64,000 nt of DNA from Gammaproteobacteria bacterium (GTDB lineage: Bacteria; Pseudomonadota; Gammaproteobacteria; Burkholderiales; Thiobacillaceae), in the NCBI GenBank assembly GCA_018820765.1, contig JAHJNN010000006.1:1-64000 (forward strand), read 5' to 3'. The number at the start of each line of letters is the position of its first letter. Position 1 is the stretch's first letter. Made by a program: the position numbers and the translations under genes. Below, piece by piece: positions 56,553-64,000 of this stretch. A model generated the notes under the pieces. That model did no database searches. It saw nothing but the letters and a program-made list of their open reading frames with translations, and was not told the origin of the DNA.

Positions 56553-57062
56553 TTACTTGGCGGGGCAGGCCTTGTCGCCCGGAATCTTGCCCGGCAGACG
56601 CAGGAAGGCCTCGAACGGCCCCATCACGCCCATCGCTTCCATTTTCGGGCCAGTGAACTTGAGGCGGCCGAACATCATGGCCTTCATCGGGCCGTATTCG
56701 CCGGCGCCCATTTCATTCCAGCGCTCGGAGGTGGCATGCATGGTGTAGTCGACCGCGTGATCCATCTGGGCGTTCTGCACGGCGCCGCCGTAGACGCACA
56801 TGGCCTTGCCGTCCTTGTCCACGATTTTCAGTTCGGTCTTGGTCGCTTCGCCGCAGTCGGTGCGATACAGGTGAATGATCTTGTAGCCGCGGCCTTTGTC
56901 GTTCTTGATCCATTTTTCACCCAGGCCGTCGGTCAGGGCGGCGTCCTTGTTCCAGGCGTCGCATGCCTGTGCGGTCCACTCGGTGGACATCATGGCGGGG
57001 GCTGCGTGGGCAGCGGATGAGAGAACTGCCAGGGCAGCCAGCGCGATGGTCGTGTATTTCAT
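56553..57062 (-). CDS. Secreted SCP2-like (sterol-transfer family) protein
   Basis: 169 residues: signal peptide (TTIALAALAVLSSAAHA), two Cys in the N-terminal region (QACDAW, TDCGEA) and one in MCVYGG, then a C-terminal SCP2-like segment (GPMKAMMFGRLKFTGPKMEAMGVMGPFEAFLRLPGKIPGD). Probably periplasmic lipid binding; this is by similarity of the last 45 residues. Strong GGAGG ribosome site; the promoter region upstream is AT-rich (57080-57130). Confidence 0.72.
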   Translation of the reverse strand: MKYTTIALAALAVLSSAAHAAPAMMSTEWTAQACDAWNKDAALTDGLGEKWIKNDKGRGYKIIHLYRTDCGEATKTELKIVDKDGKAMCVYGGAVQNAQMDHAVDYTMHATSERWNEMGAGEYGPMKAMMFGRLKFTGPKMEAMGVMGPFEAFLRLPGKIPGDKACPAK

Positions 57063-57179
57063 GATTACCTCCTCTTGGTTGGATAGGGTTACAGCTTATT
57101 GGTATACAAATACTAGGTTCGTGGAGGCAGCACGATAGTCGTGCACTGGAGGCTTGTCAATGCGGTAGCCGGCTCCACG

Positions 57180-57217
57180 AAAAAAACCGTGCGGACAGAA
57201 AGCGGCCGGCACGGTTT
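57180..57217 (-). terminator. Terminator of the Mla-like operon
   Basis: AAACCGTGC and GCACGGTTT (9 bp, 16-nt loop) run into a T-rich tail on the minus strand, 6 nt after the lipoprotein stop. Confidence 0.8.
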
Positions 57218-57222
57218 CGCGC

Positions 57223-57897
57223 TTATTTATAGGTCGGCAGCAGGCTTTGTTCAACCAGCCGAATGCGCCGGGCGAGCCGGGCCTGCTCGGCGGGATTGCC
57301 CTGGGCGACAGCGTGCTGCAGCTGCAGCCTCAGATAGGTCAGCAGGGGCTGACGCCAGCCCTGCGACGAGGCCGTTTCCGTCGCGGCGTCCAGCGTGCCG
57401 GCGTCGGCTTCCTGGCGCATCACCAGCAGGCTGGCGCCGAGCAGGCGCGCCAGCGGCTCGTCCGTTTTCCCGGGAACGGCCTGCCGCTTGCCGCTCGGCG
57501 CGCGCACCAGATCGCGGTGCTGCGCAGGGAGTAGGGCGGCATCGAGTCCTTCCCAGCGCAGGGTGAGGAACCGGTAATAGGCCTGATCCGCCGCATCCGG
57601 CGCGACGGCAGCCAGCTCGGCATACTCGGCGCAGGCATCGTCGATCAGCATGGCGCGGCGGGTGGCGCAGCGTACCAGCCACAGGCGCGCGGTTTCGGCG
57701 ACGCGGCCGGCGCCGCCGGTGGCGACGACGGCCTGCTGGAAATAGCGCTCGGCCAGGGTGTTCTCGCCCAGGAGGGCGTGCTTCTGATAACGCTCGATCA
57801 GATCGGCCGAATCGGTTTTCCAGTCGGGCGGCGGCGGGCCGCCGCTGCCGCAGGCGGTGAGCAGGAGCAGGCCGGTGAGCGCGAGCAGGGTTCTCAT
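57223..57897 (-). CDS. Lipoprotein of the Mla-like cluster
   Basis: 224 residues from ATG 57897. Lipobox LLLLTAC then GSGGPPPP; the rest is helical, TPR-like (YQKHALLGENTLAERYFQQAVVATGG, ACAEYAELAAVAPDAADQAYYRFL). No PqiC-type domain is evident although PqiC-like lipoproteins occupy this place elsewhere. ATGA overlap with the MCE gene. Position suggests an accessory of lipid transport, unproven. Confidence 0.72.
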   Translation of the reverse strand: MRTLLALTGLLLLTACGSGGPPPPDWKTDSADLIERYQKHALLGENTLAERYFQQAVVATGGAGRVAETARLWLVRCATRRAMLIDDACAEYAELAAVAPDAADQAYYRFLTLRWEGLDAALLPAQHRDLVRAPSGKRQAVPGKTDEPLARLLGASLLVMRQEADAGTLDAATETASSQGWRQPLLTYLRLQLQHAVAQGNPAEQARLARRIRLVEQSLLPTYK

Positions 57898-58820
57898 GGC
57901 AGCTTCACCTCGGGGTCGCGCGCGAACGGCCACTTCTTGTTGATCTCGTTGACCAGCGCATTGGCCTTGCGCACCGCGTCGTCGATTTCGGCGCGCAGCT
58001 TGACGATGTCCTGCGTGCCTTCCTTGACGTCGGCGGAAATCTCCACCGCGTTGGCCATGAGGGCGTCGGCTTTCTTCAGGCTGGACTGCGCGTCGTCAAG
58101 CATCAGCCGCACCTGTGCAAGCGAGGCGCGGGTCTGTTCGGCCATGCCGTCCTGGGCAAACAGCCACTGGTCGGTCTTGGCGGTCATGGCGTCGAGCTTG
58201 GTGATGAGGGCACGGGTTTTATCCAGCGAGTCGGTGACCGCGCGCGCTTTTTCCGGGCTGCCGAGCACGCCCTCGAGCATGCCGTATTCGCCGGTCATGC
58301 GTCCGGTCACGGTCTGGACGTTGGCCAGCGTGGCGTTGATTTCGCCATCCTTGCGGGTGAGGTGTTCGACGTTGGCGAGGATCGCCTTCACCCGTTCGAC
58401 CAGCGCCGGAATTTCCTTGCTGATGTCGGAGGTGAGCAGCAGCATGGTCGAATTGTCGGGCAGCGCGGGGGCGTCGAGGTCGGGCGAGTCGACGCGGATC
58501 TTGGCGCCGCCGACGAAGGGTTTGTCGAGGGTGAAGGTGCTGGTCTCCTTCAGCCATTTGGCGTTGCGTTCGAGGAATTCGGCACGGATGATGATGCCGC
58601 CGTCGTCGTTCAGCCCCAGCGTGGTGACGCGGCCGATTTCGATGCCGGAGAACACCACCGGCACGCCGGGCGCGACGCCATCGGCGCTGGCTGCGGCGAG
58701 CTGCAGGTGGAAGGTCTTTTCGAAGAAGCCGCGCGCATGCAGCAGGTAAACAACAAAGATTCCGGCCAGCAGCAGCGACGCGGCAGTAAACAGCCCGACC
58801 TTGAAATGCAGTTTGTTCAT
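57894..58820 (-). CDS. MlaD-like MCE-domain substrate-binding protein
   Basis: 308 residues. N-terminal anchor (LHFKVGLFTAASLLLAGIFVVYLL), MCE domain about 38-115 (VAPGVPVVFSGIEIGRVTTLGL; FVGGAKIRV) and a long helical C-terminal half, longer than E. coli MlaD. It should hold lipid between inner-membrane permease and outer membrane. Overlaps the ATPase-like gene by 4 nt and the lipoprotein by 4 nt. Confidence 0.92.
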   Translation of the reverse strand: MNKLHFKVGLFTAASLLLAGIFVVYLLHARGFFEKTFHLQLAAASADGVAPGVPVVFSGIEIGRVTTLGLNDDGGIIIRAEFLERNAKWLKETSTFTLDKPFVGGAKIRVDSPDLDAPALPDNSTMLLLTSDISKEIPALVERVKAILANVEHLTRKDGEINATLANVQTVTGRMTGEYGMLEGVLGSPEKARAVTDSLDKTRALITKLDAMTAKTDQWLFAQDGMAEQTRASLAQVRLMLDDAQSSLKKADALMANAVEISADVKEGTQDIVKLRAEIDDAVRKANALVNEINKKWPFARDPEVKLP

Positions 58821-59215
58821 GCTTGATAAAGTGCCTGGTTCCAGCTGAAGTCGAAAATTTCCCAGGTGCCCGCCATCGCGTCCTGCGCCGCCAGCTGGCG
58901 GATGAATTCAGGATAGGGCACATCGTAAAGCATGGCGCCGGGGCGGTCGATCACCAGGCGCGGGCGCTTGAGGATGATGGCGCGCGCCAGCTTGGTCACG
59001 AAGCGCTGCGACGGCGTCATGTCAGGGTCGCGCAGCAGGGCGATGTCGGCATGCCCCAGCTGGTCCAGCATGGCCTGCGCCTGGCGCGCCGATTCGGCGG
59101 CGCTGAAATGGCGCTGGTACAGCGGGATCAGCGCGATGTTGTCGAGCGCAGACAGGTTGGCCCTGAGCGGAAGGTCGAGCGCAACGCGCGCCACGTCGCC
59201 GGGCAGGGCCGTCAC
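58817..59215 (-). CDS. Degenerate ABC ATPase-like protein of the Mla-type cluster
   Basis: 132 residues from GTG 59215; translation could begin earlier with a non-standard ATT at 59272 overlapping the permease end. It aligns by pattern to the second half of an MlaF ATPase: LSALDNIALIPLY (after the Q-loop), TPSQRFVTKLARAIILKRPRLVIDRPG where LSGG...ARAI...DEP would be. Walker A, the LSGG signature and the DEP acidic residue are missing, so ATP hydrolysis is unlikely. It occupies the ATPase position of an mlaE-F-D order. The frame is intact and coupled, so it seems maintained rather than a random pseudogene. Confidence 0.68.
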   Translation of the reverse strand: MTALPGDVARVALDLPLRANLSALDNIALIPLYQRHFSAAESARQAQAMLDQLGHADIALLRDPDMTPSQRFVTKLARAIILKRPRLVIDRPGAMLYDVPYPEFIRQLAAQDAMAGTWEIFDFSWNQALYQA

Positions 59216-59250
59216 TGCGGCGAGCAGCGCTTCGCGGTCGGCAAACGCGG

Positions 59251-60045
59251 TCAGATGTATTTGAGCGCTAATGACACCACCTCGATCGCCACGATCGCAA
59301 AGAACACCCGCATCATGCCGCGCAGCACGGAGACCGGAACCATGAAGAGTTTTTTCGGCGTCTCGAGCCCGGCGGTGACCGGAATCAGCGTGACCGCCAG
59401 CCCGAACAGGGCACATTTTGCGATCAGCCCCGCCATGATCTGGAAATCGAAAATCTTGGCGATGGTCCGGGTGTAGGGCTCGAAGCCTGCGGCGCTTATG
59501 CCGTAGATGGAGAGATAGCCCTGCAGCAGCGCAATCAGCCCGGCCAGCCCGGCCAGCGTGACGACCGAGATCACGCCGCCGATAAGACGCGGCAGAAACT
59601 CGAACTGCATCGGCGGAACCTTGCAATGCGCCAGCGCATCCAATTCGTTGTTGACCTGCATCAGCGCGACTTCGGTGTTGATCGCGCTGCCGGAGCGCAG
59701 GGCGATGAAGAGCGCGGTGAGGAAGGGCAGCAGTTCCAGCACCAGCACGCGGATGGTCATTTCGCTGGCGAACTCGGTGAGCCCGAAATCGCGCGCGGTG
59801 GACAGGATGATGGTGATGATGAGCCAGGAAATGACCAGGGCGTAGGCGAGGAAAACGTGCAGGATCTGCACCGCGGTAAAGTAGACCTGCTTGATCACCA
59901 CGTCGAAGGTGGCGCGGTTCCAGGTGGTGCGGTCCAGCAGCAGCATGCCGGCTTTGGCCAGGAAGGCGAACATGCCGTAGGCCACGGTAAACCAGCCGAC
60001 GACTTTGGCGCCGAGCGATTCGATGGATGCCGCAAGAAAATTCAT
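59251..60045 (-). CDS. MlaE-family ABC transporter permease
   Basis: 264 residues, five to six membrane segments. Family features: FLTALFIALRSGSAINTEVALMQVNNELDAL (the coupling region of MlaE), VIPVTAGLETPKK-like C-terminal block. Inner-membrane channel of a lipid transporter. No ribosome site before the ATG; an element (60055-60332) begins 10 nt upstream. Confidence 0.93.
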   Translation of the reverse strand: MNFLAASIESLGAKVVGWFTVAYGMFAFLAKAGMLLLDRTTWNRATFDVVIKQVYFTAVQILHVFLAYALVISWLIITIILSTARDFGLTEFASEMTIRVLVLELLPFLTALFIALRSGSAINTEVALMQVNNELDALAHCKVPPMQFEFLPRLIGGVISVVTLAGLAGLIALLQGYLSIYGISAAGFEPYTRTIAKIFDFQIMAGLIAKCALFGLAVTLIPVTAGLETPKKLFMVPVSVLRGMMRVFFAIVAIEVVSLALKYI

Positions 60046-60054
60046 CGCGGCATC

Positions 60055-60332
60055 TTAACAGGCTGGTGAGAAACTCCACGGGGCCGCGACGTGGGCTTTC
60101 CGGGATGGGCCGCAAGGCGCGGCGCGAAGCGAAGGGTCGTTCCCTTCGCGAGCGGCGCAACGCAGCGGACCGCCCGGAAAGCCCCGTCCCTTCGGGTTTG
60201 CCCGGGAAAGGCCCGTCTGCGGCGTTGCGGGCCTCGGCATCGTAGAACGACTACGACCTTCGGCCCGCGCCTTGCATCCAGGCCTTTCCCGGGCAAACGC
60301 GGCTCCCGGAGAGTTCCTCACCAGCCTGTTAA
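60055..60332 (+). repeat. Structured nested inverted-repeat element C between mlaE and the SH3 gene
   Basis: Outer arms 60055-60076 / 60311-60332 (22 bp, one mismatch; TTAACAGGCTGGTGAG). Hairpin 1: 60093-60104 with 60173-60184 (12 bp perfect), tip GAAGGG-TCGTT-CCCTTC. Joiner CCCGTCCCTTCGGGTT (60183-60198). Hairpin 2: 60196-60213 with 60281-60298 (18 bp perfect), tip CGTAG-AACGA-CTACG, and CGCGCCTTGCATCCA. Colinear with the minus-strand reading of 15112-15376. It fills most of the 358-bp divergent gap; a ribosome site for the SH3 gene follows at about 60390. Confidence 0.85.
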
Positions 60333-60403
60333 CGCCTTCGATGGCGCTTGCGCCATTGAAGGGCAGGCCATACAGTTTTGCAGTCATACGGAGAAGACAC
60401 ACG

Positions 60404-60934
60404 ATGAAGCCATTCCTGATTCCGGCAGCCGCGCTGCTGCTGTGCGCCGCATCCGCCTCGGCCTGGGCCGCTCCCGGCACGGTGTTGCGCAATGAAAAGC
60501 TCTATAGCCAGCCGAGTTCCGGCGCCAAGGTGACGGCCACCGTCGCCAAGGGCGCCAGCGTCAACATCCTCGCCAAGCAGGGCGGCTGGCTGCGGGTGAC
60601 GGCCGGCAGGTCCACCGGCTGGATCCGGCTGCTTTCGGTGCGCGCGGGGGCGGGCGGCCTGGGTGGCGCGGGCATCGGCGACGTGGTCGGCGCGGCCACC
60701 ACCAAGTCCGACCCCAGCCGTGTGGTGGCGGTGGCCGGTCTGCGCGGCCTGAACGAGGAAGACCTGAAAAAGGCCCAATTCAACCCTGACGAACTGGCGC
60801 GGCTGCAGGCCATGAGCGTGTCGCCCGCCCAGGCCCGAAGCTATGCCAGCCAGGCCGGCCTCGCCGCAGTCAGTGTGCCGGCCTTGCCCGAGCCCAAGCC
60901 TGCAGAGTCATCCTCGTCGTGGGAGAGCAACTGA
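60404..60934 (+). CDS. Secreted SH3-domain protein
   Basis: 176 residues from ATG 60404 (CGGAGAA upstream). Signal peptide KPFLIPAAALLLCAASASAWA, then a bacterial SH3 domain about 24-85 (TVLRNEKLYSQPSSGAKVTATVAKGASVNILAKQGGWLRVTAGRSTGWI) and a Gly-rich linker. Probably periplasmic, perhaps cell-wall-binding. Its stop shares a base with the M48 start (TGATG), so the two are coupled. Confidence 0.85.
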   Translation: MKPFLIPAAALLLCAASASAWAAPGTVLRNEKLYSQPSSGAKVTATVAKGASVNILAKQGGWLRVTAGRSTGWIRLLSVRAGAGGLGGAGIGDVVGAATTKSDPSRVVAVAGLRGLNEEDLKKAQFNPDELARLQAMSVSPAQARSYASQAGLAAVSVPALPEPKPAESSSSWESN

Positions 60935-61863
60935 TGAACATCAAACGGATCGTCGTCGCTGTGTCGCTGCTGGCTTTCAGCGCGGCAGCCGCCGGAATTG
61001 ATTTCGGCAAGCTGCTCGAAGAGCGCATCAATCAGGAACTGAACAAGGACAAGAAAACGCAACCGGCCCCGGCGCAAGCCCCGGCACCGGCACAAAGCGC
61101 CGCGTCCCCGCCACCCCCGGAGAAGCAGAAAATCGACGCCCGCAAGCTCGGCTTCGCATTGTTTGGCGACTACTCGACCGAAGAGGAAAACCGCATCGGC
61201 AAACAGATTTCCGGCGATTTGCTGGGTGCGGTGCAGCTGGTGCGCGACGACAAGCTGCAGAACTACGTCAATCTGGTCGGCAACTGGGTCGCGCAGCAAA
61301 GCGGGCGCAAGGACCTCAGCTGGCGTTTCGGCGTGCTCGACACCGAGGACATCAACGCCTTTGCCGCGCCGGGGGGCTACATTTTCCTGACCAAAGGCCT
61401 GTACCGCCGGCTCAACAACGAGGCCGAACTGGCGGGCGTTCTGGCGCATGAAATCGCTCACGTCAGCCAGAAGCATCACCTCAAGGTGCTCAAGCAGTCG
61501 ACCCTGATCGGGGCGCTGGGGGAGGCTGTCGGCAGCAAGGTGAAGGGCAACGATCCGGCGGTGCAGAACCTGATCGGCAACGGCGCGGAAATCATGGCGC
61601 GCGGACTCGACAAGAATGCCGAATTCGAAGCCGACCGCATCGGCATCGTGTATGCCGCGCGCGCCGGTTACGACCCGTGGGGGTTGCCCGGCGTGTTGCA
61701 GGACATGGCGGCGCTGCCCGCCAAGGACAGCCGCACCAGCCTGCTCTACAAAACCCATCCGCACCCGGCTGACCGTCTGGCGGCGCTGGGTGAGGCGGTG
61801 GACGGACGTCTCGATGCCGTCAGCGGCAAGGATCTCGCCAAGCGTTTCTACCGTATCCGGTGA
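60934..61863 (+). CDS. M48-family metalloprotease, periplasmic
   Basis: 309 residues from ATG 60934. Signal peptide NIKRIVVAVSLLAFSAAAAG, Pro/Ala linker, then M48 domain with zinc motif VLAHEIAHVSQKHH and the downstream Glu in EFEADRIGIVYAARAGYDPWG. BepA/LoiP-like quality control is the usual role of the family. Its end overlaps the next gene's GTG. Confidence 0.93.
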   Translation: MNIKRIVVAVSLLAFSAAAAGIDFGKLLEERINQELNKDKKTQPAPAQAPAPAQSAASPPPPEKQKIDARKLGFALFGDYSTEEENRIGKQISGDLLGAVQLVRDDKLQNYVNLVGNWVAQQSGRKDLSWRFGVLDTEDINAFAAPGGYIFLTKGLYRRLNNEAELAGVLAHEIAHVSQKHHLKVLKQSTLIGALGEAVGSKVKGNDPAVQNLIGNGAEIMARGLDKNAEFEADRIGIVYAARAGYDPWGLPGVLQDMAALPAKDSRTSLLYKTHPHPADRLAALGEAVDGRLDAVSGKDLAKRFYRIR

Positions 61864-64000
61864 GCCGCATTCCGTCCCGGCTGGCGCAGGCGGCCCTGTC
61901 TGCGCTGTTCGTCCTGCTGATCGCGGCGCATGTGGCGGGACTGATTCACATCGCCCCCATGCAGCGCGCCGAGGCCTGGCTGTATGACGCCTGGCTGAAG
62001 CGCACCGCGCCGGCGGGGGTGGACGATCGCGTCGCCATCCTCGACATCGACGAAGCCAGCCTGAAAAGCGTCGGCCGCTGGCCGTGGAGCCGCGACACCC
62101 TGACCGTGCTGGTCGAGCAGCTGTTCGACCGCTATGGCGTGGCGGCGGTCGGTTTCGACGTGGTGTTTGCCGAGCCGGACAAGAGTTCGGGGCTCGATAC
62201 GCTCAAGCAGCTGGCGTATCGCGATCTTGCGGGCAGCCGCGATTTCAGGGCCGCACTCGAAAAACTGGCGCCGCGTCTCGATTACGACGCCCGCTTTGCG
62301 CAGGTGCTCGCCGAACGTCCGCTGTCGCTGGGCTACTACTTCATTCCGCAAGGCTACGGTGACGCCAAATCCGGCGTGTTGCCGCCGCCGTCCCTGCCTG
62401 CCGCTGTCTTCGCCCCATTGCGGCCTGGCGTGCCGCCGCCTTCGGGCTATGGCGCGAATCTGGCCGCCTTCCAGCAGGCGGCGCAGGGCGCAGGGTTTTT
62501 CAACATGCGGGCCGACGCGGACGGCACGGCACGCCAGATGAATCTGGTCAGCCCGTATGGCGCAGGCTACTACCTGGCGCTGTCGGCTTCCACGCTGCGG
62601 GTGGCGTTCGGCGGCGATGCGGCGGCCGCCGGCGTCGACAAGCAATCGGTGCTCGGACGGGAGTATCTTTCGCCGTGGCTGGAGGTGGGGGGCATCCGCG
62701 TCCCGTTGAGCGCGGACGGCACCGTGCATGTGCCGTATCAAGCCGGTTCGCCGTTCCCTTACCTGTCAGCGGCCGACGTGCTGGCGGGCAAGGCCCCGCT
62801 GGAACAGCTGGAAAACCGCATCGTGCTACTGGGCTCGACCGCGCCGGGGCTGTCCGATCTGCGGGTGACGCCGTTTTCCAACGCCTTCCCGGGGGTGGAG
62901 ATCCATGCCCACCTGATCGCCGGCATGCTCGACGGCACCACCCGCGCCACCCCGCCGTGGGCGGACGACGCGCGGCTGGCTGCGGTGCTGCTGCTGGGCG
63001 CCTTGCTGACGGCGCTGCTGCTGCGCTTCGGTCCGACCATCGGGCTGGCGGCCACGGCCATCCTGCTGGCGCTGCTGCTGGCGGCGTACCATGCGGCGTG
63101 GTCGCGCTTCCAGGTGGTGCCGATGGCGGCGCCGATGCTGACGCTGTTCGGCCTGTATGCGCTCAACACCGCCTACGGGTTTTTTGCCGCAACCCGCAGC
63201 AAGCGCCAGATCACCAAGCTGTTCGGCCAGTACGTGCCGCCCGAACTCGCCGCCGAAATGAGCCAGAACCCGGCGCACTACACGATGGAAGGGCAGTCGC
63301 GCGACATGACGGTGCTGTTCTCCGACATCCGCGGCTTCACCAACTTTTCCGAAAAGCTGCCGCCGACCGAACTCTCAGAAGTGCTGAACGCCTACCTGTC
63401 GACCATGACGCGCATCATCCAGCAGCATCAGGGCACCATCGACAAGTACATCGGCGACGCCATCATGGCGTTCTGGAACGCGCCGGTGGACCTCGCCGAC
63501 CACGCCACCCGCGCCGTCGCCACCGCGCTCGACATGCAGGCCGCATTGCCGCAATTGAATGCGGAGTTCGCCGCGCGCGGCTGGCCGGAGGTGAAGATCG
63601 GCGTCGGCGTCAACAGCGGGCGCATGAGCGTCGGCAACATGGGCTCGGAATTCCGCATGTCCTATACCGTGATGGGGGATGCGGTGAACCTCGGCTCGCG
63701 CCTCGAAGGCATTACTAAGCAATACGGCGTCGGCATCCTGGCCACCCAGCCCACGGTCGAAGCCGACTCCGTGCATGCCTTCATGAAGATCGACGACGTG
63801 CGGGTCAAGGGCAAGGAGACCCCGGTGGCGATCTACGAACCGCTGGGTTCCAGGGACGGGCTGGATGAAACGGTGCGGCAGCAGGCTGCCGAATTCGAGG
63901 CCGCCTACGCGGCGTATCAGAAGCAGAACTGGACCACCGCCGAAACCGCCCTGCAGGCGCTGAATGCCCGTGCGCCGCGCCCGCTGTACGATATCTACCT
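61860..64000 (+). CDS. CHASE2-domain class III adenylate cyclase (3' end beyond window)
   Basis: GTG 61860 overlaps the M48 stop; 713 codons are visible and the frame runs off the right edge. An N-terminal membrane helix, CHASE2 periplasmic sensor (VDDRVAILDIDEASLKSVGRWPWSRDTL; NRIVLLGSTAPGLSDLRVTPF), three membrane helices (about 377-440), and the cyclase domain: metal-binding FSDIRGFTNFS and GTIDKYIGDAIMAFW, plus YTVMGDAVNLGSRL. Lys in DKYIGD and Thr in SYTVMGD are the residues that favour ATP over GTP. cAMP made in response to a periplasmic signal is the likely role. Confidence 0.92.
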   Translation, partial: MSRIPSRLAQAALSALFVLLIAAHVAGLIHIAPMQRAEAWLYDAWLKRTAPAGVDDRVAILDIDEASLKSVGRWPWSRDTLTVLVEQLFDRYGVAAVGFDVVFAEPDKSSGLDTLKQLAYRDLAGSRDFRAALEKLAPRLDYDARFAQVLAERPLSLGYYFIPQGYGDAKSGVLPPPSLPAAVFAPLRPGVPPPSGYGANLAAFQQAAQGAGFFNMRADADGTARQMNLVSPYGAGYYLALSASTLRVAFGGDAAAAGVDKQSVLGREYLSPWLEVGGIRVPLSADGTVHVPYQAGSPFPYLSAADVLAGKAPLEQLENRIVLLGSTAPGLSDLRVTPFSNAFPGVEIHAHLIAGMLDGTTRATPPWADDARLAAVLLLGALLTALLLRFGPTIGLAATAILLALLLAAYHAAWSRFQVVPMAAPMLTLFGLYALNTAYGFFAATRSKRQITKLFGQYVPPELAAEMSQNPAHYTMEGQSRDMTVLFSDIRGFTNFSEKLPPTELSEVLNAYLSTMTRIIQQHQGTIDKYIGDAIMAFWNAPVDLADHATRAVATALDMQAALPQLNAEFAARGWPEVKIGVGVNSGRMSVGNMGSEFRMSYTVMGDAVNLGSRLEGITKQYGVGILATQPTVEADSVHAFMKIDDVRVKGKETPVAIYEPLGSRDGLDETVRQQAAEFEAAYAAYQKQNWTTAETALQALNARAPRPLYDIY

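Noticed and set aside
58817-60160. One 447-codon minus-strand gene covering the permease and ATPase-like region
   Set aside because: The MlaE frame across 59251-60045 is clearly the coding one; only the last ~130 codons of the other frame look like protein.
60055-60332. Element as a retron (msr-msd with a1/a2 arms)
   Set aside because: No reverse transcriptase is encoded nearby and the layout has two equal hairpins; outer arms alone are not enough.

Overview
The window is high-GC, densely packed bacterial DNA. It looks like a motile betaproteobacterium, probably of the Thiobacillus/Nitrosomonadales-Rhodocyclales kind. The pointers are the che/fli gene order with cheD, cheZ and cheV together, RlmD, encoded tRNA CCA ends and the REP types; genus is not decidable from the sequence alone.

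Layout. Positions 2-13436 (+) hold a chemotaxis operon: cheA (5' end outside the window), cheW, four tandem receptor genes (two with a periplasmic four-helix sensor, two with an Aer-like PAS sensor), cheR, cheD, cheB, then cheY and cheZ behind a sigma-28-like promoter. Positions 13524-25020 (-) hold fliF-G-H-I-J-K-L-M-N-O-P-Q-R and one small unknown gene; fliE (+) diverges from fliF. Positions 25756-34028 (-) hold the filament cluster fliC, flaG, fliD, fliS, fliT, a second FliK-like gene, a FlhB C-terminal-domain homologue, a YcgR-type PilZ brake and cheV. Next come a diguanylate cyclase and a NarX/NarL-type two-component pair (34237-38157, -). Together these genes cover receptor signalling, switch, export gate, hook-length control, filament chaperones and c-di-GMP control.

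Positions 38309-46011 (+) carry the AmmeMemoRadiSam genes (fused amrB-amrA, a new 33-codon ORF, amrS) coupled to an alpha/beta hydrolase, then an ABC ATPase / FtsX permease / HlyD fusion-protein exporter. On the minus strand follow a phosphoribosyltransferase, tRNA-Arg, tRNA-Ser, lysC, rlmD, a PolB-like 3'-5' exonuclease and an EAL/HDOD-like protein. After these come a DUF4139 protein (+), pgi (-), slyD (+), an SCP2-like secreted protein (-), an Mla-type lipid-transport cluster (-) whose ATPase is degenerate, and an SH3 protein / M48 protease / CHASE2-adenylate cyclase operon (+) that runs off the right edge.

The most unusual signal is intergenic. A set of 75-280 bp elements (14729-14832, 15112-15376, 41529-41658, 46025-46101, 46155-46282, 50276-50395, 51213-51370, 60055-60332) is built from nested inverted repeats. 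Between copies, loops and joining segments are conserved while helix arms differ in sequence yet stay paired. The outermost arms are different at every site. Two of the elements split the otherwise overlapping fliO-P-Q-R genes. A second repeat class, GGGGTCA/GGGGTTA heptads able to form G-quadruplexes, sits at three stop codons.
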